Assembly (NCBI RefSeq): GCF_003814555.1
Contig: NZ_RKQN01000003.1
Coordinates: forward strand, 417,611 to 481,610
Direction: 5' to 3'
From: Vulcaniibacterium tengchongense
GTDB lineage: Bacteria > Pseudomonadota > Gammaproteobacteria > Xanthomonadales > Xanthomonadaceae
DNA length: 64,000 bases
Both the position numbers and the translations under genes were made by a program. Shown piece by piece: positions 44,384 to 53,942 of the stretch; the first letter of the stretch is position 1; each line of letters starts with the position of its first letter. The notes below the pieces were generated by a model. That model made no database searches, was not told the DNA's origin, and worked only from the letters and a program-made list of their open reading frames with translations.

Positions 44384-44905
44384 ATGCCCCCGAACGCCTC
44401 TTCCGTCGTCTACACCCGCATGCCGAGCCCGGTCGGCCCGCTGCTGCTCGCCGGCGACGCGGACGGCCTGCGCCTGATCGAGTTCCACCAGCCGCGCCAT
44501 CCCATGCCGATCGGCGCGGACTGGCGCGAGGGCGACAGCGCGCTGCTGCGCGAGACGCGCCGGCAGCTCGACGAGTACTTCGACGGTGCACGGCGCCGCT
44601 TCGACCTGCCGCTGGCGCCGCGCGGCACCGAATTCCAACTGCAGGTCTGGCGCACGCTGGCGACGATCGAATTCGGACGGACGCTGAGCTACGCGCAGAT
44701 GGCCGCGCGCATCGGCCGGCCTTCGGCGGTGCGCGCGGTCGGCGCCGCGAACGGGCGCAACCCGCTGCCGATCGTGCTGCCCTGCCATCGCGTGATCGGC
44801 AGCGACGGCGACCTGACCGGCTTCGGCGGCGGCCTGCCGGCCAAGCGCTACCTGTTGCAGCTGGAAGGCGCGCTGCCGGCGGACGCGGATCTGTTCGCGC
44901 GCTGA
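44384..44905 (+). CDS. ogt: methylated-DNA--protein-cysteine methyltransferase
   Basis: The 173-residue protein starts at ATG 44384. The AGT/MGMT signature is present: [20 protein letters not shown] (88-107), then [10 protein letters not shown] with acceptor Cys134. N-terminal RNase-H-like ferredoxin domain ([11 protein letters not shown]) is usual for Ogt. It repairs O6-alkylguanine directly, with stoichiometric self-inactivation. It follows the Ada-AlkA gene on the same strand. It is functionally matched, although the 365-nt spacer makes it a separate or attenuated transcript. Confidence 0.96.
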   Translation: MPPNASSVVYTRMPSPVGPLLLAGDADGLRLIEFHQPRHPMPIGADWREGDSALLRETRRQLDEYFDGARRRFDLPLAPRGTEFQLQVWRTLATIEFGRTLSYAQMAARIGRPSAVRAVGAANGRNPLPIVLPCHRVIGSDGDLTGFGGGLPAKRYLLQLEGALPADADLFAR

Positions 44906-44945
44906 CGCCGCTGGTGGCCCTCGCCTTTGTGGCCCTGCGACGCCG

Positions 44946-45929
44946 CTACGTCGTGATCGGCTGACTCAGCTCGCGCCAGCTCGGCGCGGCCGGCCAGTTC
45001 GGTTCGAGGTTGCCTTCGAGCACGCGGCGGATGTCGCGCCGGTCCAGCTGCGGCGCGACGCCGTGCAGCAGCGCCAGCGCGTATTCGCGCAGCACCCGCG
45101 CGCGCGGGATCACCGCCCAGGCCACGCACTCCGGCAGCGCATCGGGCGCAGGCAGCGCCTTCAGGTCGACGTCGCGGCTGCCCACCGCCATCTCGGCGAG
45201 CACGCCGACGCCGAGCCCGGCGCGCACGTAGGTCTTGATCAGGTCGGCGTCGCGCGCGGTCATCGCCAGCTGCGGTTCCAGCCCGGCCTCGACGAAGGTG
45301 CGGCGCAGCGAGGATTCGGGCCTGTGGCTCGATTCGTAGCTGACCAGCGGATGCGCGGCCAGCTCGGCCAGGGTCGGCGCGCGGTCGAGCGCCGCCAGCG
45401 GGTGCGCCCGGGGCACCAGCACCACGCGCCGCCAGCGGTACAGCGGCACCGCCAGGCCGCCCTCGGGCTCGCCGCCGGCGGTGCTGATCACCGCGAGGTC
45501 GGCGGCGCCGCGCGCGAGCTGCTCCAGCACCTCCCCGTCCGCCGCCGCCTGCAGGTGCACGCTGACCTGCGGAAACTCGCGCTTCACCGCGGCGATCACC
45601 TCCGGCAGCACGAAGCGCGCCTGGGTGTGGGTGGTCGCCAGCACCAGGCTGCCGCTGTGCTGCCCACGCTCGTTGGCGGCGTAGGCGCGGATGTTGGCGG
45701 CTTCTTCGAGGATGCGGCGCGCGTGCATCAGCACGCGCTCGCCGGCCGGGGCGATCGCCTCCAGGCTGCGGCCCTTGCGGGTGAAGAGCTGGAAGCCGAG
45801 CTCGTCCTCCAGCTGCTTGAGCTGCTTGGACAGGCCCGGCTGGGTCGCGTGCACGCGTTCGGCGGCCAAGGTGATGTTGAGGCCGGAGTCGGCGATCGCG
45901 ACCAGGTAGCGGAGCTGGGTGAGGGTCAT
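44946..45929 (-). CDS. CysB-like LysR regulator of sulfur metabolism
   Basis: The 327-residue protein starts at ATG 45927-45929. The HTH reads M-T-L-T-Q-L-R-Y-L-V-A-I-A-D-S-G-L-N-I-T-L-A-A-E-R-V-H-A-T-Q-P-G-L-S-K-Q-L-K-Q-L-E. The L-N-I-T and T-Q-P-G-L-S-K-Q combination is diagnostic for the CysB/Cbl branch. The effector domain has T-T-H-T-Q-A-R-F-V-L-P and R-D-A-D-L-I-K-T-Y-V. It is divergent from cobA/cysK, so it probably senses O-acetylserine or related signals and activates them; the cysNC gene lies at the window end. I cannot tell CysB from Cbl by sequence alone. Confidence 0.92.
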   Translation of the reverse strand: MTLTQLRYLVAIADSGLNITLAAERVHATQPGLSKQLKQLEDELGFQLFTRKGRSLEAIAPAGERVLMHARRILEEAANIRAYAANERGQHSGSLVLATTHTQARFVLPEVIAAVKREFPQVSVHLQAAADGEVLEQLARGAADLAVISTAGGEPEGGLAVPLYRWRRVVLVPRAHPLAALDRAPTLAELAAHPLVSYESSHRPESSLRRTFVEAGLEPQLAMTARDADLIKTYVRAGLGVGVLAEMAVGSRDVDLKALPAPDALPECVAWAVIPRARVLREYALALLHGVAPQLDRRDIRRVLEGNLEPNWPAAPSWRELSQPITT

Positions 45930-46007
45930 GTCGGCGGGGTCCGGAGCGGCGGCGCGGGGGTTCGGAGGGCGGCCGGGAACGCCTGCGGACGACACGTCGG
46001 CTTCGTA

Positions 46008-46029
46008 TTCATCGCTCGATACGCATGAA
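46008..46029. promoter_or_regulatory. candidate CysB-like operator (TTCAT-N12-ATGAA)
   Basis: In the 243-nt gap between the divergent CysB-like gene and cobA, an AT-richer stretch holds TTCAT (46008-46012), 12 nt and ATGAA (46025-46029), an inverted repeat. LysR sites usually have an interrupted dyad of this size. A further ATGATGAA follows nearby (46033-46040). Confidence 0.4.
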
Positions 46030-46172
46030 AGGATGATGAAAAGCTACGCCGCCGGCGCGACCCTGTCCAGCTCATGCCGATCCGGCATGTCGGCAGGCGC
46101 CGGCGTCATTTCCGCCGCACCGCGGCGCGGGATAGGGTCACGCTACCGCCCCCGCCCGCCCCGATCCACGCC

Positions 46173-47105
46173 ATGGCCAGCCCGCTGCATCCCGTTTCCG
46201 GCCGAGCCCGTTCCGCCGGCGCGTGCGCGGCCGCCGCATCGCGCCGCGGTTGGCGGGGCCTGCTGGCGCGGCTGCTGCCGCGACGCGGAGCCGCGGAGGC
46301 CGGCGGCGCGGCGGGCGGCGTGACCCTGGTCGGCGCCGGCCCGGGCGACCCGGGCCTCCTGACCCTGCGCGGCCTGCGCGCGCTCGAGCGCGCCGACGTG
46401 GTCCTGTACGACCGCCTGGTGGGCCCGGGAATCCTGGCGCTGGCCCGCGCCGACGCGCTGCGCGTCGAAGTCGGCAAGCGCGTCGGCGGCGACCACCACG
46501 CCACCCAGGCGCGCATCCACGCGCTGATGCTCGAGCACGCCCGCGCCGGCCGGCGCGTGGTGCGGCTCAAGGGCGGCGACCCGTTCGTGTTCGGCCGCGG
46601 CGGCGAGGAGCTCGAATTCCTGCGCGCGCACGGCATCGCCTACGAAGTCGTCCCCGGCGTCACCGCGGCGCTGGCCTGCGCCGCCTACGCCGGCGTGCCG
46701 CTGACGCACCGCGAGCACGCGCAATCGCTGCGCCTGGTCACCGCGCACTGCAAGGATTCGCTGGACACGCTGGACTGGCGCGCGCTGGCGCAGGAGCGGC
46801 AGACCCTCGCGGTGTACATGGGCGTGGCCGCGCTCGATGGCCTGCAGCGCCGCTTGATCGAGCACGGCCGCGATCCGGCGACGCCGTTCGCGCTGGTCGA
46901 GAACGGCTCGCGGCCGCAGCAACGGGTCGTGGCCGGGACGCTGGCGCAGCTGGCCGAGCGCGCGCGGGCGCACGCGGTGCGCGCGCCGGCGCTGCTGATC
47001 GTCGGCGAAGTCGCGGCGCTGGCGGGGACGCTGCACTGGTTCGGCGCGGCGCCGCTCGGCGAACCGGCGCGCGGCGAACCGGACCGCTTGGCGAAGGCCG
47101 CATGA
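46173..47105 (+). CDS. cobA: uroporphyrinogen-III C-methyltransferase (siroheme branch)
   Basis: The protein has 310 residues from ATG 46173. An Arg/Ala-rich leader of about 45 residues precedes the SUMT domain: [56 protein letters not shown] and [13 protein letters not shown]. It methylates uroporphyrinogen III twice to precorrin-2, the first step to siroheme for sulfite reductase. It lacks the CysG dehydrogenase/ferrochelatase half and is a stand-alone CobA. CysK follows 127 nt later, and a CysB-like gene is divergent, so sulfate assimilation is the likely context. Confidence 0.95.
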   Translation: MASPLHPVSGRARSAGACAAAASRRGWRGLLARLLPRRGAAEAGGAAGGVTLVGAGPGDPGLLTLRGLRALERADVVLYDRLVGPGILALARADALRVEVGKRVGGDHHATQARIHALMLEHARAGRRVVRLKGGDPFVFGRGGEELEFLRAHGIAYEVVPGVTAALACAAYAGVPLTHREHAQSLRLVTAHCKDSLDTLDWRALAQERQTLAVYMGVAALDGLQRRLIEHGRDPATPFALVENGSRPQQRVVAGTLAQLAERARAHAVRAPALLIVGEVAALAGTLHWFGAAPLGEPARGEPDRLAKAA

Positions 47106-47232
47106 GCCCTTTCCGCCGTCGTTCCCGCGCAGGCGGGGATCCGGCGACTTCCGCAGCCCCGGCGGAGCCGCCGGAGCCCCGCATTCAAGGACTTGACGAG
47201 TCCCCTCGCACGCACCACCACGGAGCACGCCC

Positions 47233-48210
47233 ATGGCCCTCTACGACAGCATCCTCGACACCATCGGCGGCACGCCGGTGGTCAAGCTGCACCGCATCGC
47301 GCCCCGCCACGTGACGCTCTACGCCAAGGTCGAGTCGTTCAACCCGGGCGGCTCGGTCAAGGACCGCCTGGCGCTGGCGATCGTGCTCGACGCCGAGCGC
47401 AAGGGACTGCTCAAGCCCGGCCAGACCATCGTCGAGGCCACCTCCGGCAACACCGGCATCGCCCTGGCGATGGTCGCCGCCGCGCGCGGCTATCCGTTCG
47501 TGGCGGTGATGACCGAGACCTTCTCGGTCGAACGCCGCAAGCTGATGCGCGCCTACGGCGCCAAGGTGATCCTCACCCCCGCGGCCGAGCGCGGCACCGG
47601 CATGGTGCGCAAGGCCAGGGAGCTGGCCGAAAAGCACGGCTGGTTCCTCGCCCGCCAGTTCGAGAACGAGGCCAACCCGGCCTACCACCGCAGCACCACG
47701 GGCCCGGAGATCCTGCGCGACTTCGCCGGCAAGCGCCTGGACTACTTCGTCAGCGGCTGGGGCACCGGTGGCACCATTACCGGCGCCGGCGAGGTGCTCA
47801 AGCTCGCCCGCCCGGAGCTGAAGGTGATCGCCAGCGAACCGGCCGGCGCCGCGCTGCTGTCCGGCGGCGAATGGCAGCCGCACAAGATCCAGGGCTGGAC
47901 GCCGGACTTCCTGCCGGCCGTGCTCAGCCGCACCATCGCCGACGAGGTGCTGCCGGTGGACGACCTGCTCGCCCGCGACACCGCGCGCCGGCTGGCGGCG
48001 GAGGAAGGCCTCTTCGTCGGCATTTCCGCCGGAGCCACCGTCGCCGCCGCGCTGAAGGTCGCCGAACGGGCGCCGGAGGGCTCGGTGCTCCTGGCGATGC
48101 TGCCCGACACCGGCGAGCGCTACCTGTCGACGGTCCTGTTCGAGGGCATCGACGAAGGCTCCGACGACGCCTGGCTGGCGTCGCTGGAAGGCGAGGCGGT
48201 GGCGGCTTAG
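47233..48210 (+). CDS. cysK: cysteine synthase A (O-acetylserine sulfhydrylase)
   Basis: The 325-residue PLP enzyme starts at ATG 47233. K43 (N-P-G-G-S-V-K-D-R, 37-45) is the cofactor lysine, and T-S-G-N-T-G (70-75) and a later G-T-G-G-T binds the phosphate. The C-terminal D-T-G-E-R-Y-L-S-T matches CysK/CysM. It makes L-cysteine from O-acetylserine and sulfide. It lies downstream of cobA on the same strand and divergent from the CysB-like regulator. The gap to the next gene (amgK) is 87 nt. Confidence 0.95.
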   Translation: MALYDSILDTIGGTPVVKLHRIAPRHVTLYAKVESFNPGGSVKDRLALAIVLDAERKGLLKPGQTIVEATSGNTGIALAMVAAARGYPFVAVMTETFSVERRKLMRAYGAKVILTPAAERGTGMVRKARELAEKHGWFLARQFENEANPAYHRSTTGPEILRDFAGKRLDYFVSGWGTGGTITGAGEVLKLARPELKVIASEPAGAALLSGGEWQPHKIQGWTPDFLPAVLSRTIADEVLPVDDLLARDTARRLAAEEGLFVGISAGATVAAALKVAERAPEGSVLLAMLPDTGERYLSTVLFEGIDEGSDDAWLASLEGEAVAA

Positions 48211-48297
48211 CGCGGCGGCCATCGCCAGAGGGGTTGGGCGAGGGCCACTCGCCCGCTACGCTGTGCCCCTGCGGCCGCATCGCCGCACGGAGCACGC

Positions 48298-49317
48298 ATG
48301 AATCCCGATCCCAGCTCTCCCGACCGCGACGCCGCGCGCCTGGCCTGGGCGCGCGCCGCGACCGGCGACGCCGGCCTGCAGCTGCAGCGCGCCTCGGTCG
48401 ACGCCGGCTTCCGCAGCTACTGGCGCGGACGCCCCGCCGGCGGCGTGCCGGCGGCCAGCGTGATCGTGATGGACTCGCCGCCGGGCCTGGAGGACGTCCG
48501 CCCGTGGCTGCGCATGCGCGCGCTGCTGCAACGCGGCGGCGTGCGCGTGCCGCAGGTGCTGGTCGAGGACGCCGAGGCCGGCTTCCTGTTGCTGGAGGAC
48601 CTGGGCGGGCCGACGCTGGCGCAGGTGCTCCAGGCCGGCAACGCCGACGCCCATTTCGACGCCGCGATCGAACAACTGGTCCGCCTGCAGGCGATCGCGC
48701 CGCCGCCGGGCCTGGGCGAGTTCGGCGAAGCCCTGCTGCAGCGCGATGCCGGCCTGTTCGAGGAGTGGTTCCTGCGCCGCCATCTCGGCCTGCAGCTCGA
48801 TTGCGCCGACCTGGAGCGGATCGAGCTGGTCCAGCGCCGGTTGATGGACAACGCCCTGGCGCAACCGCGCGTGCTGACCCACCGCGACTTCATGCCGCGC
48901 AACCTGATGCCGGTGCCCGGCGGCCCGGCCGTGCTGGACTTCCAGGACTGCGTGCTCGGCCCGATCGCCTACGACCCGGTCAGCCTGTTCAAGGACGCAT
49001 TCCTGAGCTGGCCGCTGGAGCGCGTCGACGGCTGGCTGGCGCGCTACCACGCGCGCGCGCGCGCCGCCGGCCTGCCGGTGCCGCCGTGGCCGCGCTTCCT
49101 GCGCGACGCCGACTGGCTCGGCGTGCAACGGCACCTCAAGATCCTCGGCATCTTCTGCCGCCTGCACTACCGCGACGGCAAGTCGAGGTACATCGCCGAC
49201 CTGCCGCGCTTCGTCGCCTATCTCGGCGAGGTGCTGCCGCGCCATCCGGACCTGGCGCCGCTGCGCGAGCTGCTCGATGCGCGCATCCGCCCGGCGCTGG
49301 AGCGGCGGGCCGCATGA
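48298..49317 (+). CDS. amgK: aminoglycoside-phosphotransferase-like anomeric MurNAc/GlcNAc kinase
   Basis: The 339-residue protein starts at ATG 48298. It has the APH-like kinase fold: V-I-V-M-D-S-P-P-G-L-E, L-L-L-E-D-L-G-G-P-T-L, L-T-H-R-D-F-M-P-R-N-L-M (catalytic loop) and V-L-D-F-Q-D-C-V-L-G-P-I-A-Y-D-P (DFQD metal loop). This combination, directly followed by a MurU-type nucleotidyltransferase with ATGA overlap (49314-49317), identifies AmgK. AmgK phosphorylates the anomeric carbon of MurNAc and GlcNAc from wall turnover, in the route known from Pseudomonas that bypasses de novo MurNAc synthesis and confers fosfomycin tolerance. Confidence 0.92.
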   Translation: MNPDPSSPDRDAARLAWARAATGDAGLQLQRASVDAGFRSYWRGRPAGGVPAASVIVMDSPPGLEDVRPWLRMRALLQRGGVRVPQVLVEDAEAGFLLLEDLGGPTLAQVLQAGNADAHFDAAIEQLVRLQAIAPPPGLGEFGEALLQRDAGLFEEWFLRRHLGLQLDCADLERIELVQRRLMDNALAQPRVLTHRDFMPRNLMPVPGGPAVLDFQDCVLGPIAYDPVSLFKDAFLSWPLERVDGWLARYHARARAAGLPVPPWPRFLRDADWLGVQRHLKILGIFCRLHYRDGKSRYIADLPRFVAYLGEVLPRHPDLAPLRELLDARIRPALERRAA

Positions 49318-50030
49318 GGGCGCTGATCTTCGCCGCCGGCCTGGGCGAACGCATGCGCCCGCTCACCGAACGCACGCCCAAGCCGCTGCTCGAAGCCGGC
49401 GGCAAGCCGCTGATCGTCTGGCACCTGGAGAAGCTGGCCGCGCTCGGCGTGCGCGAGGTGGTGATCAACACCAGCTGGCTGGCCGAACGGTTCCCGCGCG
49501 CGCTCGGCGACGGCGCGCGCTGGGGCCTGCGCCTGCATTACGCGTACGAGGGGCCGACGCCGCTGGAGACCGGCGGCGGCATGCTGCATGCGCTGCCTCT
49601 GCTGCGCGAAGGCGACGACGCGCCGTTCCTCGCGGTCAACGGCGACATCTGGACGGACTACGACTTCGCCCGCCTGCCCTCGCGGATCGACGGCGACGCG
49701 CACCTGGTCCTGGTCGACAACCCGCCGCAGCACCCGCTCGGCGATTTCGCGCTCGATGCGGACGCCCGCGTTCGGGCCGAGGGCGGCGCGCGCCTGACCT
49801 TCGCCGGCATCGGCCTGTACCGCGCGTCGCTGTTCGCCGGCTGGCGCGAAGCCATCGGCGCTGCGCCGGGCGCCGAGGCCGAGCCGCCGCGCTTCAAGCT
49901 GGCGCCGCTGCTGCGCGCGGCGATGGCGCGCGGCCGCATCGCCGGCGAGCACCACCGCGGCCGCTGGACCGACGTCGGCACGCCGGAACGGCTGGCGCGG
50001 CTGGACGCGGAATTGCGCGCCGCCGGCTGA
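49314..50030 (+). CDS. murU: N-acetylmuramate alpha-1-phosphate uridylyltransferase
   Basis: The 238-residue protein starts at ATG 49314, sharing ATGA with amgK. It has the nucleotidyltransferase signature A-L-I-F-A-A-G-L-G-E-R-M-R-P-L-T and T-P-K-P-L-L-E-A-G-G-K-P-L, then Y-E-G-P-T-P-L-E-T-G-G-G and V-N-G-D-I-W-T-D-Y (metal-binding Asp). It ends G-R-W-T-D-V-G-T-P-E-R-L. MurU converts MurNAc-1-phosphate into UDP-MurNAc. Together with AmgK it completes the cell-wall recycling pair. Confidence 0.94.
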   Translation: MRALIFAAGLGERMRPLTERTPKPLLEAGGKPLIVWHLEKLAALGVREVVINTSWLAERFPRALGDGARWGLRLHYAYEGPTPLETGGGMLHALPLLREGDDAPFLAVNGDIWTDYDFARLPSRIDGDAHLVLVDNPPQHPLGDFALDADARVRAEGGARLTFAGIGLYRASLFAGWREAIGAAPGAEAEPPRFKLAPLLRAAMARGRIAGEHHRGRWTDVGTPERLARLDAELRAAG

Positions 50031-50221
50031 GCTGCGCCGGTCGCGGCGTGGCGCCGGCCGCGCCGCCTGCCCCCGAAGCACCGATGCGGCAAGGAGCCGC
50101 GGCGGGCGTGCGGCCGCGCGTGGCCGCGGGACGCGTCGCCCTCCGGCTGCGGCGTCCTGCTGCGCGCCGGAAAACGGCGCCGACGCCTTCCTGCAGGCAT
50201 CTGCGCCCGCATCTTCGTTGA

Positions 50222-50243
50222 AAATGCGAATTGATCTCATTTA
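50222..50243. promoter_or_regulatory. candidate Fur box
   Basis: AAATGCGAATTGATCTCATTTA resembles the Xanthomonadaceae Fur site form with GAAT-ATC-CATT halves (consensus like GATAATGATAATCATTATC). It is unusually AT-rich for this genome and sits 52 nt before the TonB receptor start, so iron-dependent repression of the operon downstream is likely. Confidence 0.6.
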
Positions 50244-50294
50244 ACATGCCGCGTCCGGCCGCTCGGGCCGCCCCTCTTTCGTTGCGGAGATTGC

Positions 50295-52517
50295 ATGTCC
50301 AACAGGACGTTCGTCGTCGCGCCGCTCGCCGGCGCCCTCAGCCTCGCCCTCGGCACGACCGCCTGGGCCGAACCGGCCGGCGAGCCGATGCAGGCCACCG
50401 ATCTGGACAAGATCGAAGTCCACGGCCACAAGGTGGACCGGGCGAGCTCGCCCAAGATCACCGCGCCGCTGCTCGACACGCCGCGCTCGATCACCGTGAT
50501 CCCGGCGCAGGTGCTGCGCGAGACCGGTTCGACCACGCTGGTGGAAGCGCTGCGCACGGTGCCCGGCATCACCTTCGGCGCCGGCGAAGGCGGCAACCCG
50601 CAGGGCGACCGCCCCTTCATCCGCGGCTTCGATTCGCAGAACAGCATCTACGTCGACGGCGTGCGCGACCCGGGCGCGCAGTCGCGCGAGTCCTTCGCGG
50701 TCGAGCGGGTCGAGGTGATCAAGGGGCCGACCTCGGCGATCGGCGGCCGCGGCGCGGCCGGTGGCGCGATCAACCTCGCCAGCAAGCTGCCGCAGGCCAG
50801 CACCTTCTTCGCCGGCACCGCCGGCATCGGCACCGACCACTACCTGCGCGGCACGGTCGACGCCAACGTCGCGCTGTCGGACGACACCGCGTTGCGCGTC
50901 AACGTGATGAGCCACGACGCCGACGTGCCCGGCCGCGACGAGGTCGGCGGCAACCGCTTCGGCTTCGCGCCGTCGATCAGCTTCGGCATGAACGGCACGA
51001 CCAAGGCCACGCTGAGCTACTACCACCTCAAGACCAGCGAAACGCCGGACGCGGGCATCCCGTACCAGTACAGCAACGCCAACCGCCCCGCCGACGTGGC
51101 CGAGTTCCACCCGGTGTACGGCGGCGACCGCGACAATTTCTACGGCCTGCTCGCCCGCGACTTCCGCAAGACCCAGGCCGACATCGGCACCGCGACGATC
51201 GAGCACGCGTTCGGCAACGGCCTGTCGTTCCGCAACGTCACCCGCTACGGCCGCACGCGGCAGGACTACATCCTCAGCCAGCCCGACGACAGCCAGGGCA
51301 ACGTGGTCAACGGCCTGGTCTGGCGCCGCTCGAACAGCCGCGCCGGCAACACCAAGACCTTCAGCAACCAGAGCGACCTGTTCGGCAGCTTCGAGACCGG
51401 CGGGATCCGCCACGACTTCAGCGCCGGCATCGAACTGGGCGACGAGCGCTCCTATCGCGACAGCTACGTCATCGGCACGATCCCGGCCGCGGTCGCCTGC
51501 CGCCAGCTCGGCCCCGGCGCGCCTTCGCACTACAACTGCACCACCCTGGCCGACCCGGACCCGCGCGACCCGTGGGTGTCCGGCAGCTACAACGCGGCGA
51601 CCGGCACGTTCACGCCGGTCCCGATCCGGCGCGCGCTCAACCCGACGGTGACCGAGGGCGACACCCGCGCGGCGTATCTGTTCGACACGGTCAATTTCGG
51701 CGAGCGCTGGCTGCTGAACGCCGGGCTGCGCTACGACGACTATTCGGTGAAGTCGACCGCGGCGGGCGTGAGCGTCGAGAACGACAGCGACTTCCTCAGC
51801 TACCAGCTCGGCCTGGTCTGGAAGCCGGTGCGCTTCGGCAGCGTGTACGTGTCGGTGGCGACGTCCTCGACCCCGGCCGGCGCGATGCTCGGCGAGGGCA
51901 CCGAGACCAACCCGGTCACCGCCGCCAGCCTCGAGCCGGAGGAAACCCGCAACCGCGAGCTGGGCACCAAGTGGGACCTGCTCGACGAGCGCCTGTCGCT
52001 GACCGCCGCGGTGTTCCGCACCGAGAAGAAGAACGTGCGCGTGCAGGTGACGCCGGGCGTGTACGAGCTGGCCGGCGACAATCGCGTCGACGGCGTCGAG
52101 CTCGGCGTCAGCGGGCGGTTCACGCCGGCGTGGCAGGTGTTCGCGGGCTACACCTACATGGACAGCGAGGTGGTCGACGACGGCCCGCTCGCCGCCAACG
52201 ACGGCAAGCGCTTCCCGAACACGCCGAAGAACAGCTTCAGCCTGTGGAGCAGCTACGCGGTCACGCCGAAGCTGAGCGTCGGCGGCGGCGCCTTCTACGT
52301 CGACAAGGTCTACGGCGACGTCGCCAACCTGCGCTACGTGCCGGACTACTGGCGCTTCGACGCGATGGCCAGCTACGCGTTCAGCGACAGGTTCAGCCTG
52401 CGCCTGAACCTGCAGAACCTGACCGACGAGATTTATTACGATCGCGCCTACGCCTCCCACTTCGCGGTGATGGCGCCCGGGCGTTCGGCGACGATGACCG
52501 CCGAGTTCAAGTTCTGA
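50295..52517 (+). CDS. TonB-dependent siderophore receptor (Fiu/PiuA-like)
   Basis: The 740-residue protein starts at ATG 50295. The signal peptide is residues 1-25 (A-L-G-T-T-A-W-A). A plug domain follows with [20 protein letters not shown] and [27 protein letters not shown], the pattern of catecholate siderophore receptors of the Fiu/PiuA type. The barrel ends E-F-K-F. It is the first gene of a seven-gene run including PiuC-like hydroxylase, PepSY, DUF2271, DUF4198, ApbE and a flavoreductase. A Fur-like site precedes it. Substrate is inferred, not proven. Confidence 0.93.
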   Translation: MSNRTFVVAPLAGALSLALGTTAWAEPAGEPMQATDLDKIEVHGHKVDRASSPKITAPLLDTPRSITVIPAQVLRETGSTTLVEALRTVPGITFGAGEGGNPQGDRPFIRGFDSQNSIYVDGVRDPGAQSRESFAVERVEVIKGPTSAIGGRGAAGGAINLASKLPQASTFFAGTAGIGTDHYLRGTVDANVALSDDTALRVNVMSHDADVPGRDEVGGNRFGFAPSISFGMNGTTKATLSYYHLKTSETPDAGIPYQYSNANRPADVAEFHPVYGGDRDNFYGLLARDFRKTQADIGTATIEHAFGNGLSFRNVTRYGRTRQDYILSQPDDSQGNVVNGLVWRRSNSRAGNTKTFSNQSDLFGSFETGGIRHDFSAGIELGDERSYRDSYVIGTIPAAVACRQLGPGAPSHYNCTTLADPDPRDPWVSGSYNAATGTFTPVPIRRALNPTVTEGDTRAAYLFDTVNFGERWLLNAGLRYDDYSVKSTAAGVSVENDSDFLSYQLGLVWKPVRFGSVYVSVATSSTPAGAMLGEGTETNPVTAASLEPEETRNRELGTKWDLLDERLSLTAAVFRTEKKNVRVQVTPGVYELAGDNRVDGVELGVSGRFTPAWQVFAGYTYMDSEVVDDGPLAANDGKRFPNTPKNSFSLWSSYAVTPKLSVGGGAFYVDKVYGDVANLRYVPDYWRFDAMASYAFSDRFSLRLNLQNLTDEIYYDRAYASHFAVMAPGRSATMTAEFKF

Positions 52518-52584
52518 AGCCGCGCCGCGGCGGTCTCCCGCCGCGGCGCCCACCGGCCCTGGCGGGCCTCCAGCGGAAGTGCCG

Positions 52585-53271
52585 ATGCTGCTGCATGTCC
52601 ACAACGTGCTGACCCAGGACCAGGTGGCCCACTGCCGCCTCCGCCTCGACGCGGCGCAGTGGGCGGACGGCCGCGGCACCGCCGGCTACCAGTCGGCCCA
52701 GGCCAAGGACAACGCGCAGTTGCCGGCGGACGATCCGGTGGCCCGCGAGATCGGCGACCTGATCCTCGATGCGCTCGGCCGCCATGGCGAGTTCTTCGCC
52801 GCCGCGCTGCCGCGGCGGATCTTCCCGCCGCTGTTCAACCGCTACGACGGCGGGCAGTCGTTCGGCTTCCACATCGACAACGCGGTGCGCTACGACCGCG
52901 ACGTGCTGCCGCCGCAGCCGGTGCGCACCGACCTGTCGGCCACGCTGTTCCTCAGCGAGCCGGACGAGTACGATGGCGGCGAGCTGGTGATCGAGGACAC
53001 CTTCGGCGAACACCGGATCAAGCTGCCGGCCGGCGACATGGTGCTGTACCCGGGCACCAGCGTGCACCGGGTCACGCCGGTGACGCGCGGCGCCCGGGTG
53101 GCCTCGTTCTTCTGGATCCAGAGCCTGGTGCGCGAGGACGCGCAGCGGCGCCTGCTGCTCGACCTCGACCTGGCGATCCGGCACCTGACCCGGGACCTGC
53201 CCGAGCATCCGGCGCTGGTACGGCTGACCGGCGTGTACCACAACCTGCTGCGGCGCTGGGTGGAAACCTGA
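52585..53271 (+). CDS. PKHD-type Fe(II)/2-oxoglutarate hydroxylase (PiuC/YbiX-like)
   Basis: The protein has 228 residues from ATG 52585, 5 nt after GGAAG; a GTG at 52579 is less likely. The 2OG-FeII core has F-G-F-H-I-D-N-A with His96 and Asp98, and a distal His161 (S-V-H-R-V). The Arg for 2-oxoglutarate is Arg171. [10 protein letters not shown] and the length agree with the PiuC/YbiX family. These proteins regularly pair with the PiuA-type TonB receptor, as here, but their substrate is unknown. Gap to the receptor stop is 67 nt; to the PepSY gene 3 nt. Confidence 0.94.
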   Translation: MLLHVHNVLTQDQVAHCRLRLDAAQWADGRGTAGYQSAQAKDNAQLPADDPVAREIGDLILDALGRHGEFFAAALPRRIFPPLFNRYDGGQSFGFHIDNAVRYDRDVLPPQPVRTDLSATLFLSEPDEYDGGELVIEDTFGEHRIKLPAGDMVLYPGTSVHRVTPVTRGARVASFFWIQSLVREDAQRRLLLDLDLAIRHLTRDLPEHPALVRLTGVYHNLLRRWVET

Positions 53272-53274
53272 CCG

Positions 53275-53919
53275 ATGGAGCGACCGAGCGCCACCGCCGA
53301 CCTGCTCGCCCGCCAGCAGCGCCGCGGCTTCTGGCTGCGCACGCTGCACCAGTGGCACTGGATCAGCTCGGCGGTGTGCCTGGTGGCGATGCTGCTGTTC
53401 GCCGCGACCGGGATCACCCTGAACCATGCGGCGAAGATCGAGGCCGAGCCGACCACGCTCAACCGCACCGTGCCGATGCCGCCCTCGCTGCTGAAGGCGC
53501 TGGGCGCGCGCGAGGAAGGCAGCGCGCCGCTGCCGCGCGCGGTCGCCGACTGGCTCAACGGCGTGTTGCCGGTGGCGATCGGCGCGCAACCGGCGGAATG
53601 GTCGGCCGAGGAGGTCTACCTGGCGCTGCCGCGCCCCGGCGGCGACGCCTGGCTCAGCATCGACCGCGCCACCGGCGAGGTCGAATACGAGCGCACCGAC
53701 CGCGGCTGGATCGCCTACCTCAACGACCTGCACAAGGGCCGCAACACCGGCGCGGCCTGGCGCTGGTTCATCGACGTCTTCGCGCTGGCCTGCCTGGTGT
53801 TCTGCGTCACCGGGCTGTGCCTGCTGCAGATGCACGCGCGCCAGCGGCGCGCGACCTGGCCGGTCGTCGGTCTCGGCCTGTTGCTGCCGCTGCTGCTGGC
53901 GCTGATCTTCATCCATTGA
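53275..53919 (+). CDS. PepSY-domain inner-membrane protein
   Basis: The 214-residue protein starts at ATG 53275, 3 nt after the hydroxylase stop. A cytoplasmic basic N-terminus is followed by a first TM helix (about 32-50, A-V-C-L-V-A-M-L-L-F-A-A-T-G-I-T-L-N-H), and a periplasmic PepSY-like domain with W-L-S-I-D-R-A-T-G-E-V-E-Y. Then come two C-terminal TM helices, the first carrying W-F-I-D-V-F-A-L-A-C-L-V-F-C-V-T-G-L. The H-Q-W-H-W and L-N-H motifs are typical of PepSY_TM proteins, which donate electrons to reduce ferric siderophores in relatives. Histidines H26/H28 and H51 are haem-ligand candidates. Confidence 0.9.
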   Translation: MERPSATADLLARQQRRGFWLRTLHQWHWISSAVCLVAMLLFAATGITLNHAAKIEAEPTTLNRTVPMPPSLLKALGAREEGSAPLPRAVADWLNGVLPVAIGAQPAEWSAEEVYLALPRPGGDAWLSIDRATGEVEYERTDRGWIAYLNDLHKGRNTGAAWRWFIDVFALACLVFCVTGLCLLQMHARQRRATWPVVGLGLLLPLLLALIFIH

Positions 53920-53942
53920 TCCATGCACTTCCCGGAGATGCC

